64,000 nucleotides of DNA from Rhodeus uyekii (GCA_037043235.1 JAWRVZ010000054.1:3352001-3416000), one strand, 5' to 3'; shown: positions 10,730 to 25,700, counted from the first letter of the stretch. The notes: generated by a model not told the origin, from the sequence alone. Numbers and translations are program-made.

Positions 10730-13700
10730 CTGCAAGGTGCAAGATTAGGAAGTTAGCTACAGATTAATGCATTGTAAGCAATAAAAAATAATTAAACTTG
10801 CTTGAGAAGCATTTTACTAATGGAAATTGTGTTTATTCTACAGAACAACAGTAAAACTCATTGGGTTAAAACCATTATACAAGTTAAACAAAGCAATGAA
10901 GAAATATACAGAGGAACCCACTTATCTCGCCAACCCGGTTATGTCAACGTTTTTGAAGTGGAACCGCCAAACTCCCTATTTTTCTTAGCATTTTCTTATC
11001 GGTTATGTCGATTCTTTTATGTCGCCAATCCCTGATATCTCGAGCACAAAAGAGGGACAAAGTCGCCACTGAACATCAGTTATCTCGATCCCCGTCACTA
11101 ATGATAGTACCGAGTTATCTGCGCATGCGCTGAGTTCGCGTTGCACGTCCATCATTCCGTATGTCGCTCGCTCGCTTCACTCTTTGAGGCACAGTGCCGT
11201 GCAGCCGCGAAACCATAGTAACCGCGGATGCAATACTTTTCAGAACTGTCCGAGCGAAATGACTGTTATGAGCGAATGTGTTTATGTGTGTTGTAACTGT
11301 GTTTACGCTGTGTGCGAAATTGTGTTTGCAATGTTGGAGAATATAATTAAAGGTTTGTATCGAGAATCGAAGGTGTTTTTTATTGTATTCTGGTAAATCT
11401 TGCACCAGCTGGATTGACGACTGCCCAGATGACGAGCTTTATAGTTGGGTTTCGTACCAGCACACTCTTCTCAAACATGTAAAGAGCGCAAGTACAAACC
11501 AGGAAAAAACATCACAAATAAAATAGAAATAGTTGATTATGCTATATAACAGCAGTAGAGCGGCCGTCTCTCTCCTCACTCAGAAACACTCTCCTCCCCG
11601 TGCGAGCTCACACCAGCACAGCGCGCACAGAACTACATATGCCATCTTAAAGGTATATTCCCAAAAAAAAGTAGCAGTTGCAATCTCTGCTGTTAGTTGG
11701 TGCACATATGCCTTTAGTTGTAAGCAAACATATACAGTGTATGTACATTTTTATAGCATGCCGATCGCTTCATCAAACAAATCGCCATATTGGCTTTTGG
11801 TTATCTCGATCCTCGGTTATCTCAACGCTTTTTTGAGCCCCCGAGGCCGTCGACATAACCGGGTCCCACTGTATTAATATAGTAATAATACCATTATTAT
11901 ATCCCCTGTTAGATAAAATTTTATTATGCATTTATTAATAGTAATACTAATAATAATCATCAGCATCATTTTATTTATAAACAACAGTAAAATTACAACA
12001 CTAATACTCATGGCTGTCTTTTTTTCTTTCTTTTTTTACTCACTGGATTCAAAATGTCGATGTCTCCTAAATGGTTCCAAGTTTGAATCGCTACTTCTAC
12101 TAAAATGTTACACATTACTGATTTCTGTAACATCTCACTAAAGCATAAAAAGCAAAATTTTGTAATATTTACATGAACAATATTTGTTAATTAAAGCAAT
12201 CATTGTATTAATGCAGTTTTGGGAATTGTCCTTTAGAAACCCACAGTAGCTCCATTTATTTCTTGACATGTTTTTTTTTTTTAAGAAGAAAAACTGTTAA
12301 GTAGAAAAGGGTAAAATTTTTTTATTTTTTTTATCGATTTTCAGTGAGTCACTAAGGATGTATCAAAATGCTTTCATGACACCAAGGTTTTCACAGCCAG
12401 GTGGTGCAATTTTCTTTAACTGTCACTTAGAGCTAGACACATTCATTCATACAGTGCAATGTGTGCACAGGCTTTCTAATGTGAAATCATGTCTACAAAT
12501 TTGTTATTACCATCTTTATGTAAAAGCAGTGGTATTACAATTTAATCCACTTGCAAGAATGCCACAAATTGCAGGCACGAGAAGTGTACTATTTTTTAAC
12601 TATTACTATCATAACAATAACTAAATGTATTTTAAAAGCATCTTAGCAGACAGGCTTTCTGCCTTTCTACATCCGGATCCTAATTTTGAGCTTTCACACA
12701 GCCTTCATGTGCTCTGGAATCTCACAGAAATGCAAACAAACATGCTGTTAAACAGAAGCTAGTGTGACGGAAATAAAAGAGCTTCACCCATTGTTTTGAA
12801 GGCAGCGCTGCAAATTCCATTGCTGTCGTTTCCTGTGGCTGGAGGTTGGGGCGGAGGGGGAACAGAAGGTCTGTTACGTGGTTTAGGCACAGGCCTCGGG
12901 CGAGGAAGCGATCCTGACTGGAACACCGGGGGAGCGGTGGGACTGGGACTGTCGCGAAACACTGCTATGGGCGGAGGGGTGCTTGGAGGGGTGGGGGTGC
13001 TTGGAGGGGAGGGGTCTTCTCCGGGGTCACCAGCAGCAGTGGTTTGGGGAGGGGGCGGCGTGGCCTGTCTGGGAGGCTGAGGGGGTGGATGATTGGGTGC
13101 CTGAATAGGAGGCTGGATGCCCGAGTGGCGACGAGGGGTCACGTTTGTTTGAGCCTGTGTTTGTGTGGGGCTCAGATTGGTAGGAGAGTAACTAGAAAGC
13201 GGTCTAGGGGAGGGGGTGAGGGACGGAGGGGTGCCTGAAGAGGTTTGCTGTACTGACTGATTGGCTGGTTGGACTGGTGGAGGGTTGGCTGGTTTAGGAG
13301 GAGCTGGGGCCGGCTTCTTTGTACCTACAAATAAAAAGAGAACTTAAAACAAGCTCTTCCTGGGGTTCTGAGCTGCTCTTGTCATATAAAGACCATAAAA
13401 TACTTCAAGCCAAAGTGGCGATTATGCAAAACATTTACATTTTACGCTTTTATCCAAAGCGACTTCCATTACATAGCATTCAAGGAACACATTGAATCAG
13501 TTCTTGCTTTCCCTGGGATCAAACCCATGACCTTGGCGTTGTAAACACCAATGCTCTACTGATTGAGCTACAGGAAAGCAAAAGAGAGGTTTCTTTGATT
13601 TTCATTTTTTTTAAGTCTCTTGAGGTAAAACCATGAACACACTGAAGGGTAATTGAAAGCGACTAATTAATTGAACTAACTATTTGAAAGAGACACTGAC

Positions 13701-16700
13701 ACGGTTTAATACTGTTAAGCCAGGCTCAGACTACACGAGTTTCATGCCGATTCATGCCCGATTTACCCTACCGTGAGGGGAAAACAATAAAACACAAAAT
13801 TCACATTGAAGGGAGATCCCCTTTGGGATCCCAAAATCCCTTGTCTCTTCTATACACATTTATATATTCTTTTCTTTTTCTTCTAACTTTTGAATGGCTT
13901 CTTCAAATGTATCTACAATTCAGTCTCTCGCCTGTGTAACTTATTATTCATTAAAGCCTTTACTTTGCTTTTCTATTTTTGTCCATAAAATAAGGATGAA
14001 TATTGTCTGCACTTCTCACCAGATAGAACATGTTATCAGAATGTTTTGAGAAGTCTCTCTGTTTATAGTTGGAGTCTGAGCCAACTTCAGCCTTGGAAAA
14101 TCTGTGTCCTGTGTATCTGTGTGTGTGTTAGTATGCTCCGTATTGGCGAGGTGATTAACTGGCAACATAAGGATACGGAATGACTTGTTCACGACAATCT
14201 GACGCCTAGAAATGCATTTCTGCGACTTAGAGGGAACTTAGTGCATAAACCAGAGGCCTTGTTGTCAAACGTGATCGATGAAGATCTGCTTCTGACTATC
14301 TGCTCTTGTGTGGAAAAACGTTTTGTTTACCTTTCTTTCTTTCTTTCTTTCTGTCTTTCTTTGCCAATCAGAATCATTTAACCTTCAGTAATGGCGTAGT
14401 TAGTAGCTTCTGTTAGAGTATAATTGCTGTAACTATGTAATTGTAAGTGGGGTGGCCTACGAACTGCTTACTATCTTCACAAAAAAAAAATTCTCCTGGT
14501 CTTCATTTATCATATCTGGTACTCGGGTATTTCATGTAATTCCCCAACAAAATGTAGGGCATCTGTCGCTCCGATGCTCAGCCCAGATTATCTGGTAATG
14601 TGAGACATTTACAGATCGAATTTTAAATCGCCCCAATTATCAAACATGCTTGATATTTAGGATTTAAATTGGGATGATTACAACTATGATTACATCACTA
14701 CTTCCACAATAGCCACTGAGAGACAAGTCTACTAGGTGACAGGAGTGACAGAACTTTTAAAATGGCGACTGCAAAAGAAGCGACAGCTGTATGGATCCGG
14801 TGGTCAACGGAAGTGGATGATTGGCTGGTCGAAATAACATGACTACCTTTATAATGCCTCCTCATATAATGTTTACAACATTTTTCCACGACATAGTATC
14901 ACGGTGTTTTGTTTCTTTCTGCTTCCCTTGATAATGTTAAGAATATCTTGTAATGTGTAATTCTATGTGCCTTGGAAGAGATCCTCAACAGATGAAAAGG
15001 CCTCCTAAATACAGGGGTATGCAGCTATATAGTAAATTCACCAAAACCTCTCAATGAGTCAAATTGGCTGCTTCCATTATTACTATATTCAAAATCATTT
15101 GAATCAATCACTCATTATATTTGGTAGTCATGGTTTTCCCTGATTCAACAGAGTGCAGATTTTATTCAACTTTTGCATCTTTTTGGAGTCACTGCTGGCA
15201 CGATTTTTTAAGTCCAAGTTTGAGGTCTGAAAAAAGAAAATCTGTGAAGATTCTCCCTGTGTGCGTGATGCAACCAGATTTCACCATTGGTTAAGATTTA
15301 AAAACCTATCCTGTAGCCTGAGCCCAGCTTTAAGCTGCGATCTTTAAAGCAATCGACTGTGTAAAGTGTTATATAAATAAACGTGACGTGACTTGACTGG
15401 AGTGCCGAATTGCAGAGCTGGTGCAAACATATCCATGTCACTATGATCGGATGACTTCTAAAATGATATCTTCTCACCATTTTCATTTTTGTTGTGTGTT
15501 TATTTTGTTATTGAGATGAAAGCCTGCAAAGCATATTTACATATTCAGCTAAATGTGGGTGGTGTTGGGATGTTCAATAACAATATATCACTGATCAGGC
15601 ATTTTATTTACCTCCAAGGGACGAATAAAAAAAAACTTTGCACATCATAAGTCCACTGACCTCTGCGAGCCATGTGAGGACTGGGACCTGTAGATCCAGC
15701 CACAGGCGTCCCCACACTCAGCTGTCCTGGTCCTCCAGTGCCATTTCTCTGAGCTGGAGGAGTTGAAGCAGTGTCTCTGTTCTTTGAACTGTTAAGCAAA
15801 CAGAGAGAAAAATCAGTCAATAATGCTTAATAATATTCCACAAAATGCAAATAAATATGAACTGTAGACCTTTCTGATGGAATATTTTAATATTAAATCA
15901 TCTGAAAGGATTACAGCTAAAGGCACTCAACAGTTTTTCTTGTTTGTTTTTTTGAAAAGTGGATTTTTTCCCTTCTGAAATGCAAAATATTCCAGAAAAA
16001 GGTGAAAATTTTGCCATCTGTTACCATCAAAGGAAGACATTTGCCCTCCATTGTCCACAATGATGCTTCAACTTTTCTTTTTTTAAATATATATTTTTTA
16101 AATATTCAACCCCCCTTGATAAATAAAACAGGATTGTTAAATATGTTTTAAGTTTCTAGCCAATAAAAACTATTACAAATATTTCTAACTAACATAACCA
16201 TAAAAAAAAATTATCATGCTGACATGACTTTTCAATACAATACTACATAACAGCTTTTTGGCTTTACAGGGTTTCAAAACGTAAACTGTATTATCACACA
16301 CCTCTTAATATGAAGCAGGATTTAACCATGCCCTACTTTATCGGCATACATGTAGTATATTTGTGCAGGGTGATATATATACTATTATATAGCATATCTC
16401 TTGATTATTTGTAAACAATTTATATTGTGAAAACATTTAAACTTGATTTATTTAAATTTAAATCCCATTAAGCCATCTTGTTTTTGCACATTTTATCCGT
16501 CAGTGTAGTCTAATGTAAGCAGTTTAGTTTTAAATGGCGTAAGGAACAGGGACAGACATGTTTAGATCACAAGACCAGTTGAATACTACTTGTTTTATCT
16601 CAAACTCTCCTGTTATCAGACACCTACAACCATGGAATCAATTCATCCAGAGAGTTAAAAGATCTGTTTTGTCCCTCCATGTGCATGCAGGGCTGATTCA

Positions 16701-19700
16701 TTAAGGCATTGCACTGGTCCGGCACATTGCAGGAGTCTTACCTGATCTCCTCAGTATGCTGAGCTAGAAGCTGCTGTGCTGCTGCCAGGGCGGCCATCCC
16801 CAGCGCCAACCCGGGCTGGCAGCTCTCTAAGCCCTGGCCCGCATGCGCAGGCTGCTGGAACAAGAGTTCAGCCATAGGCTGACCCCCTGCACTACCTGCA
16901 GCCTCCACTGGGGGCAGCGGGGGCTGGAAGGCAGGCGAAGCGTGCTGCTTTCTAGGTACAGTATTGCCTCTACGAGGATTGTGGTCCATTAATTTATTAG
17001 CAGAGCTACAGAAAGAAAAGACAGCAGAGACACCACTAGTGCTAATAAGTTCCCAGGAGAGCGACACCACAGAAACCAAGAGGGGTAATCTGCATTGGTA
17101 GAAATCCCACTCACAACACATATTTGCAGGGTTGAAAGGAAAAAGCAAGAGATTTATCAGTAGAGCGGACAATGCCTGTGAGGTTAAGGGTGAATGTAAT
17201 CTAATCCGCTGTTTAAAATGCTTAATTAAAAGTTAATTGATCAATTAAATTGGATTCTAATCAATTTAATTGCAGATCTTTGTGAAGAGGAAATAACCAG
17301 CGTGACTGATTCACAGAATCAAACTGTTGATAAAAACTGTGTGTGAAGATTTACCTGTCTCTCCGGGGCAATTCACCATCTGGGCCGACCATGCTGCCAG
17401 GTCTCTTCCTCTCTATGGTGCCCGAGTCATAGTCTGGTGTGGTCAGGTGGTTGACGTTGTTTGGCAGCGGTGCAGGCATCGAAAACATGCCGGATACGTT
17501 AAAATCCACATCTGAAGAAATAACAAGAAACAGGTTCATCTTAAAACTGATAACAATACTTTTTTCATTGGAAAATGCTATATATTTAAAAGGTTTATTG
17601 CCCCTACCCTCAGGGAAAAACCAATCTGCATGCTGAATGATGGGTTCAATAATAGTAACCACATGGACAGAGGTTGCAGCAGCCATTTCTGCTAGGCTCC
17701 TGTGGGAGAGATTAAACAAGTTGAATTAGGTTAAAGTAAGTTAAGTTTAAATTAAATTTCCTTTAAATTAAAGTACTAATTAAATATGTTAGCGTGTTTG
17801 CTGAACATTCTGACCCCTCAGTTTTGGCCCATAGTAGATTGGGTCCAAGGACAATGGCAATGTTGCTGGGGGTCATCTTGTTAACGTCACTTTCTTGTGC
17901 AAGCTTAGCAAGGAACTTAACAAGGTATCTGCAAGACAGAACAAATGCCAAAGGAGAAGAATATAATTTAAAAAACCTTTTTAATCACCATCTGGAACTC
18001 CTTTGTTGTAGTAAACAGGAAAGTGGGAAACGGGAAAACTTTGCACACATGGTCTTCAATTATAATTGAAAAACAATGCGCTTTAATTGATCGGCTGGTG
18101 TTGGGAAAAAAAAACTTTACACACTACAAAATAATTTCATTTACAGTAATATCTCGAGATTTGAGCATAATCCGGTCCAGGGCAGAGATCGTAACTCAAA
18201 TTGCTCGTATCTAAAATCATGTTTTCCCATTAGAAATAATAGAAAACAAATTAATTCGTTCCAGATCCGTAACAACGGATGAAAACATGTTTTTTATTGG
18301 TATATAGACACACACACACACACACACACTCACACATAATTATAGTACATGTACAGTATAAGGATTCGTGTGATATCAAGTTTTTACAGTCAGCAGACAC
18401 ACAGTAGCGGCAGGTGCGGAAGAGGGAGGGAGGGGGTTGGAACGTCGACACTTGATTCCGTATCGTAACTTAAACGAACACTAGGCAACTTACGTTAACA
18501 TAACATAACATAACTAAACTTAGCTTACGTATTTATTGTAACTTTTCTATTTTATATTATTGTTTTGCTAGTTTCTTCCCTTTTTCGCCTGACTACCCTC
18601 ACTTTCACTTGGTGCAGACCTTTTAACGGAACACCTATCGAGGGAGATTTGTTTCTGTCTCCCTTTAAAAAGAAGTAAGGTACGCGTCATCAAAAAGCGC
18701 CGAAGCACGACCAGTACACAATTTATCAGGGTGTTTCTTTTCAATGCTGAGCTCTTGCAACACCTGTATCATCTGTTGCTTGATCAACTCCTCAATCGAC
18801 AGTTCCTCCTGATGCTCCTGCTGCTGGATCACTCATGCGCACTCATTTCCATTCATCACGCGCTTCTTCTTCTCACTACCATCCTTACCACTCACTTTCT
18901 TAGAGCTCATCGCTAATATGAAGAATAATGAACAAAATGGAGAGAAAATCAGCTACTCGCGTGCGACACGCACAAAAGTCAGTGAACACTGAAGTGAAAG
19001 TGCGTCGACATTGGCGTCAGTACATGTGCTCGTATGTCGAAAATGTACTCGTATCTAGAAGCAAAAATCTGCCCAAAGGCTTGCTCGTATCTTGGAATAC
19101 TTGTATGTAGAGACGCTTGTATCTCGAGGTATTACTGTATATATATTTTTAAACTATATCTGAACATTAGAATTTTCACTTTTTTATAAGTTATTACTAT
19201 TGGTCACGTTCTGTCTGTGGGTTTTGCAAAATTCTATAAATAAAAAGTCATTTTTTAAAAAAGCATAAAAGCATTTAAATCTTGCGACTAAACCTCATAA
19301 CTCCATTGGATTCTCAAACTGTCAGTAAAACCTAACAATAAATCCACCCCGCCTCTACAGTGAATGAAGTGTCACAATCTGGACCATCTCTTCTTGTTTG
19401 CAATGCAACGGTAAATAAAGAACTGGCTTTTTGAATAAGTACAGTGTTTTCAGAATAAATACATACATAAAGGCTAATGTTTTGTGTATTTGAGGAGTGG
19501 AGAAGAGTGTCTTGGTATAACCTTCTATGCCTTTTTTTCAGTCTTGATATTATTTTTGGGGTCTACTAGAATAGGTTTGAAGGTGCAAAATGAATGAACA
19601 TAAAACACATAGTTTTTCACACATATTACATTATTGCAGCACCTCTCTATTATGACATGTACTGTACATTCCCAGAAGATTCAAGACTAAAATAGAAGCG

Positions 19701-22700
19701 TTTCAGGGAAACATATAAGAATTCTGCCCAACAACATAGATATTCAAGATACTTTCTTGAATATTAAATCTTAATATCTTTTATATTATTACTGGGGGAA
19801 AAATATTACGAAAAATGTATTCACTATTTCTTTTTAATGTTTTATTTATTCTTGCTTATTATTTTATTGGATTACATTTCTAGTTCCAATTTTCTAAACT
19901 GCACATTACCATGTGTCTAAATGACAATATGCATATGGAAATGAGATGCAAGATGCAATAAAACTTTAAAATCAACTTAAAAACAAATTTTAAAATAAAA
20001 ATCTGTGCAGTTTTATACATAAAACCCCAGAACTTTGCACAAACCAATTACATTTGCAATCAGAATTGAGTGAAACATACCTGAAGTTTGCCTTGTTGTT
20101 TTTTGGTAATTGATCGCAGGTAACCCACAAAGCCTGTAACCGTTTGTCTGGGTCAGAGACACTTAAAGTAAAAGCACAGTAATTAACAACACAAACATGA
20201 TTCCTTTAAACCTTTATGCAAAGTACTGCAAGATGGCTTACTTGGATGCCTGTATCCACTCATCATACATTTGGTAAGTCATCAAAGGTTCAGGCAGCTC
20301 TCTGAGATACGACTTTAATGCCCCTTAAACCAGGAGAGTACAATTCCAAATTAACATTCATTAAGTGTGAATGACATTTTATTGATACACACAACAAAAC
20401 ATGCTGTACCAGCAACGGCATGGGGGTCGGAGTAAAACTCTTCCAGCTGTGAGGTGGAGCAATCCAGAGCTGCCTTCAGCTTCTTCAATTTAGAGGCTCC
20501 TGCAGCTATTCTGAAAAGACCCTGAAGAATGAGGAAATTAAAGAAGAATGCAGGCATAGCAGGACGATTAGAAAGCCAAGATAACATTTTTAAATGTTTT
20601 GTTTGACAGTTATAATAATAGGAGATCAGTGTTGATACAATGTGGAATGTGCCTTGAATAGACCGGAAAGGATTACTGTGGTAGATCAACGATTTATGGA
20701 TGTCCCGATCAAATTATTTGTGCCCCCAATTCATTCCAAATCATTGAATAAGGAATATCTGCCGATACGGTCGCCAGATCCAATATTTGTATTTTCCTAG
20801 TGCTTGATGTAACACATTAAAGTTACATCTGTTACAATGATAGATATTGCAAACAAACTGTGTGGTCACACTGATGAATATGGTACTGAAACAGAATACC
20901 GAACAGTTAAAAAATGCTTAATCTGCCATGATTACTGATCCTTGAGATCGGCTCAGGACGATCTCAAATACGATATTTGATTAGCATGAGTGATGCCGTA
21001 CTTCTTCTTTCATTCCAGTCTCCAGCAGCATCATGACGCAGGCCTCCATAGGCAGCGCAATGTCTCTGCCACTGCGCTTCAGGTGCTCGTCCAGAGCCGT
21101 TCCAAATGCTGGCTTCTCAGTCCACGAATCTTTCGGGAAAACATAAAAACCTTTATTTAATAGCAGCATCAATTGAAAGCATCACTTTAATAAAATAAAA
21201 GATTATTAGGTTAAGCTACAATTACAGAAGGAGCATTCATCTGTGATTCAAGTGCTTTCAAGAAACTAAACACTACATCCTGTTGATAAGTCCACTTCAA
21301 GATCTTTTTGCCTATTTATTAAATTCTTGCCGTTTCTGAAACAGTCAGATGAACTAGATGGGTGAGATGTGAGAAGTATTACTCATAGGCCACATGCTGG
21401 GACATCAAGTCTGTTTGCCTCACGTGTGCTCGCATGAAACCATCACAATTTATAGCACTCAAGTGCCATATTTACTGCACAGCTGAGAACGAAAACAATT
21501 AAGCGCATCTGAGGAAAACAGCATCAGGCTAAATTCATTTTTTTTATTGCTTGACATATCTTCATTAGTCACTACGGATGGCCACAATGTTCAACTACTA
21601 ATCTAACAACCGACTGATTAGTAAGTTTGATGTTTTATCTAGATTTTCTTACAATATTTTAGTACTCATATTTTTAGCAGTAGTCCTTTAAATTGTGAAA
21701 AGAAAAATGGGTCTCCCTTCAGATTGACATCTTTGATTGAAATCAGCTTAAAGGTATAGTTCACCCCAAAATAATAATTCTGTCATCATTTACTAATCTC
21801 ACATTGTTCCAAACCTATATGTCATTTTTTTAATTTTTCTGTGGAATGCTCTTTTAAGAAAGTTGGTAACTAAACAGTGTTGGTTACCATCGGCTTCCAT
21901 TGTATGGACAAAAAAACCTCAACATTCTTCAAAATATCTCCTTTGTTCAGGTGAACAAAGAAATGCATATAGGTTCAGAACAACATGACGGTGACCTTAA
22001 AGGGAAGTTCACTTTAAAATGAAAGATGTCAACATATATATATCTGACTTAAATTGCACTCAAAGTACACATTGACATTCTAATCAGTTCTTGTTTCCCT
22101 AGGAATCGAACCCATGACCTTGACATTGCAAGCACCATACCCTACTGTTTGAGCTACAGGAAAACATTTATTCATCCTCATGTTATTCATCATTTATATA
22201 TCCTCATGTCATTCCAAACCAGTATGACTCTCTTTCTACTGCAGAACATAAAAGAAGATATTTTGAAAAAAAAAATGTGTTGATCCAATGAAAGTCATTG
22301 GAGTAAAACGTTGATTTTGGATCCCACTAACTTTTTTTATTACATGGACAAACGTAGAAGAAACATCCTTCAAAACACCTTCTCTGAAGTTCTGTGTTCT
22401 TTCAGTTTTGGGTGAACTATCCCTTTAAGACCAATTAGTCAACTAATCATTGCTTCTGAAAATATGCTGTTTTGCAGACACCTATTAGTCACTAAATACA
22501 TTTTCACCAGTAGTTATTTAAGTTACACAGCAAAAAGAAACCGTGCTGTCACCTTGTTGAGCTTGAATGGTTGGCAGGACGCTCTCGAGCAAGGTGAGAG
22601 ATTTTCTGTGGTAATCAGCTTGTGCCTCTAATAACTGAGAACAGAGAAGACATTGAGAAAGGAAAGACGCACTACAGAACGAACAATGGACAGAAACAAA

Positions 22701-25700
22701 CATGGAACTGAACAAAAATAAACATAGCAACTGAATTATTTTACTCATGGATGACAAACAAAACACTTCTTACCATTACATAGTAGCGGGCATAGTCTGC
22801 CTCCTTTGAGAAGAAATTGTACATGTCTGCTGAAAGTTGATCCTAAAAAAAGATTAAAAAAATAGTTAACACGACTGGTATGATTCTGACTGTGCAGATT
22901 TGGATATTACAGGAACAAGCACATTGTTTAACCACATGCTCTTGTCACAATCCAGATGCTTTAAATCAAACTGACTCTACTAATGCTATACATTTGATCA
23001 GTTGTGTGTTTCCTGGTAATCAAATTCGTACTGTACAGGAACACACACGTTGAACCTTAATAGCTTGTGCTGGTGATGCAGGTTTGAGACATTTCATGTC
23101 TCCACTTACCAAAAATAATTGTTCAGTCAGAAACAAAAAAATTTCGAACACATAATTTTTGCAGTTATAACAACCGCTGCATCATAAATCAGTCATCATT
23201 TGGCTGACTAGCAGCTCGATGGCTCTGCCACCGGCAGACAAAATGTGGATTTAGCAGACTGATGTCTGGTCTTTTTTTTTTAATGATTTGTGATTAAAAA
23301 TAATAATCATATTTGACATTTAAAAATAAAGATGGAATAGGATGTTGGATATTCACTTATACAATATAAACCAAAACGTTTAGTAATAATAACCGAATTT
23401 CTTTTAAATTTAAATCTTTTGTAACATTACGACATACAGTATGCGTTTACTGTCACTTTTGATCATTTTAATGCATCCTTGCTAAAAAAGTAATTTAACA
23501 GTGGTGTAAATATATTTTTTGAAACCTCAAAATTCTTCTCCACCCGCTTCATAACGCTTATATTTAATATTGGCCGAACATGTAACGGTAATCCTCCATC
23601 CTGACTAGCACCCACTTAACTTCCTCCCAGTTAGAACAACTGAGCAAATGTTATGTCATCTAATTAATATTCATGAACCAAGCGATGAGGTGTATGATGC
23701 GCCCCCATCCACTTTTCAGATTGCTCTTACGCCCCGCTATCATACGTTGGTGTAAAATCCATAACCAATAGGCTTCTTTGCACATCAGTACCTTACACAG
23801 CTCCATTTTGTTCATAGCTTCATCAACTTCTTCTTTAAGCGAGTCTGCTTTGGCTGTCAGTGCTTGTGTGTTTGTTCCTGAGATTATCGACTTGGTTGCC
23901 TGCAACCACCTGTGAAGAAACCATTTCAGTTGTAAGCTGGGTAAAACCAGAGTAATGATATAATAAACCCGAGATGTATGATAAAAACTTTACCTTGCTC
24001 GGGCAGAGTCATAGTCCAGAACCAGCTTGGCTAATTGTCGCCTCTGTTTCAGGATGTTAGGAATGTCCACCTGACAAATAAATAGGATTAGGTATGCATC
24101 GATATTAAAAAAAAAAATTCAGTCCCATAACCAATAAATGTCCATCATCAAAATGCTATACCATTTTGTCTAAATATATTTTTTAAATTAAACATTAAAA
24201 ACTGGAATCCATTGTTTGATCCTACAAGTCATTTCAGGCATAACAACACTATAATGTACAGTATGATAATTTAAAGATTTGTTAGCGAGTATTGGATGAA
24301 TTGTTGTGGAAAATTGAATTGTTGAAATTGGGGAAATTAGCATGCATAGTCCGTACCTCTGCTAGCTGATTGAGGGGGTCTAAGATCTCCTTCTCAATGT
24401 TCATCTCGTGCTGCATTAGCTCAGATGCCAGTTTGTTCTCGGCATCACCGCACATCTCCATCATTTTTCTGCATAAAGGATACTGGATATAAACTACTAT
24501 GAAAGATTGCTGTCTCTTATGCTCATTTAAAAAAAAAAATCAAATATACATTAAAAACTTATTGTATGAAACAGTTACCATTTAAAATAAATGTTTTCTT
24601 TTTGATTATATTTTGAAATATAATTCACTTGTGATGGCAAAGCTGAATTTTCTGAATGTCTTGAGAAAACTTTCAAGGTTTTTAACTTTAAACAAAGTGC
24701 AAGTTTTGGATATTTAACCACGGCATTATCATTTCAGTGTAAACTACAAAAATGCGAATTTTGAAAATGTCGTGCATGTGCATATTACATGTTGAGTCTA
24801 TAGGTGCACAGTGTTCCTTTAATAACTACTGGTGTATCATGAATAATACAGCATTTTTAATCACTGTTGCAAATCCGTGTAAATGGGGATCATTTTGACA
24901 ATGTTGTCGTCTGTACACAAATAATGCTAAGGTAAAACGCTTGCTGAATGAAAGTAGTAATTTTTTGTAAAACGTGGAACTTGCAACACCAAGGTCATGG
25001 GTTCGATTCCAAGGGAAAGCAAGAACTGATTAGAATGTCATTGTGTACCTTGAATGCAGTGTAAGTCGCATTGGTTAAAAGCGTATGACAAATACATAAA
25101 TGTAAAGTTTCCTAAACTCTTACTAAAGGGCCAGTCACACAGCGGATCACGCATGAATAACTCACAAATCACGCACAGTTTGTGCGTTGAGAAATTGACC
25201 AAAGTATTCCACGAACATTCGATGCACGCCCGACACATGAATCACTGACGGAGCGCGTCCAAACACGCACGCTTCGCGAACGTTCCACGTACAAGCACTT
25301 TCAGAATCCACATTGTCAGTGGAATGAACGTAATACGTGCGCGGTTCATGCGTGATATGAAGGTGGGGCGTCAGTGGACGGACGTGGACGTGCGCGGTTT
25401 CGAATTTTTCAACCGTCCAAAACTCAAAATCACGCACAAACCACCTTTGACGCACATCCACTTAAAATCACTGACGGTCCACGCTCTTTCCACCGACAAA
25501 TGGAACTGACACAATAACATGTACAAAACTTCTAATATACCAGCACTTGTGGTAGTTTTTTTTTAAATGCCTGATTCAAGCTCAGCAATATAGTGTTCTT
25601 TTGTACATTATATAAATATGATATTATTATATTTGTATAATTATATTTGTATGATACAATGAGCTTATCCATTAACAATCTATAACTATAAAGAACCAGA

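Noticed and set aside
11115..11405. ORFs on both strands near 11.1-11.4 kb
   Set aside because: Inside a non-autonomous element, with overlapping frames on opposite strands and no domain.
12796..13080. Glycine-rich + strand ORF of 94 codons
   Set aside because: Exact antisense shadow of the proline-rich arhgap17 exon 19.
13500..13575. tRNA gene on the - strand
   Set aside because: A and B boxes are present, but the sequence recurs as a SINE with body and tail and lacks a complete cloverleaf.
25162..25461. 99-codon ORF in the CpG-rich block
   Set aside because: Frame follows the repeated CACGCA words; no protein similarity recognised.
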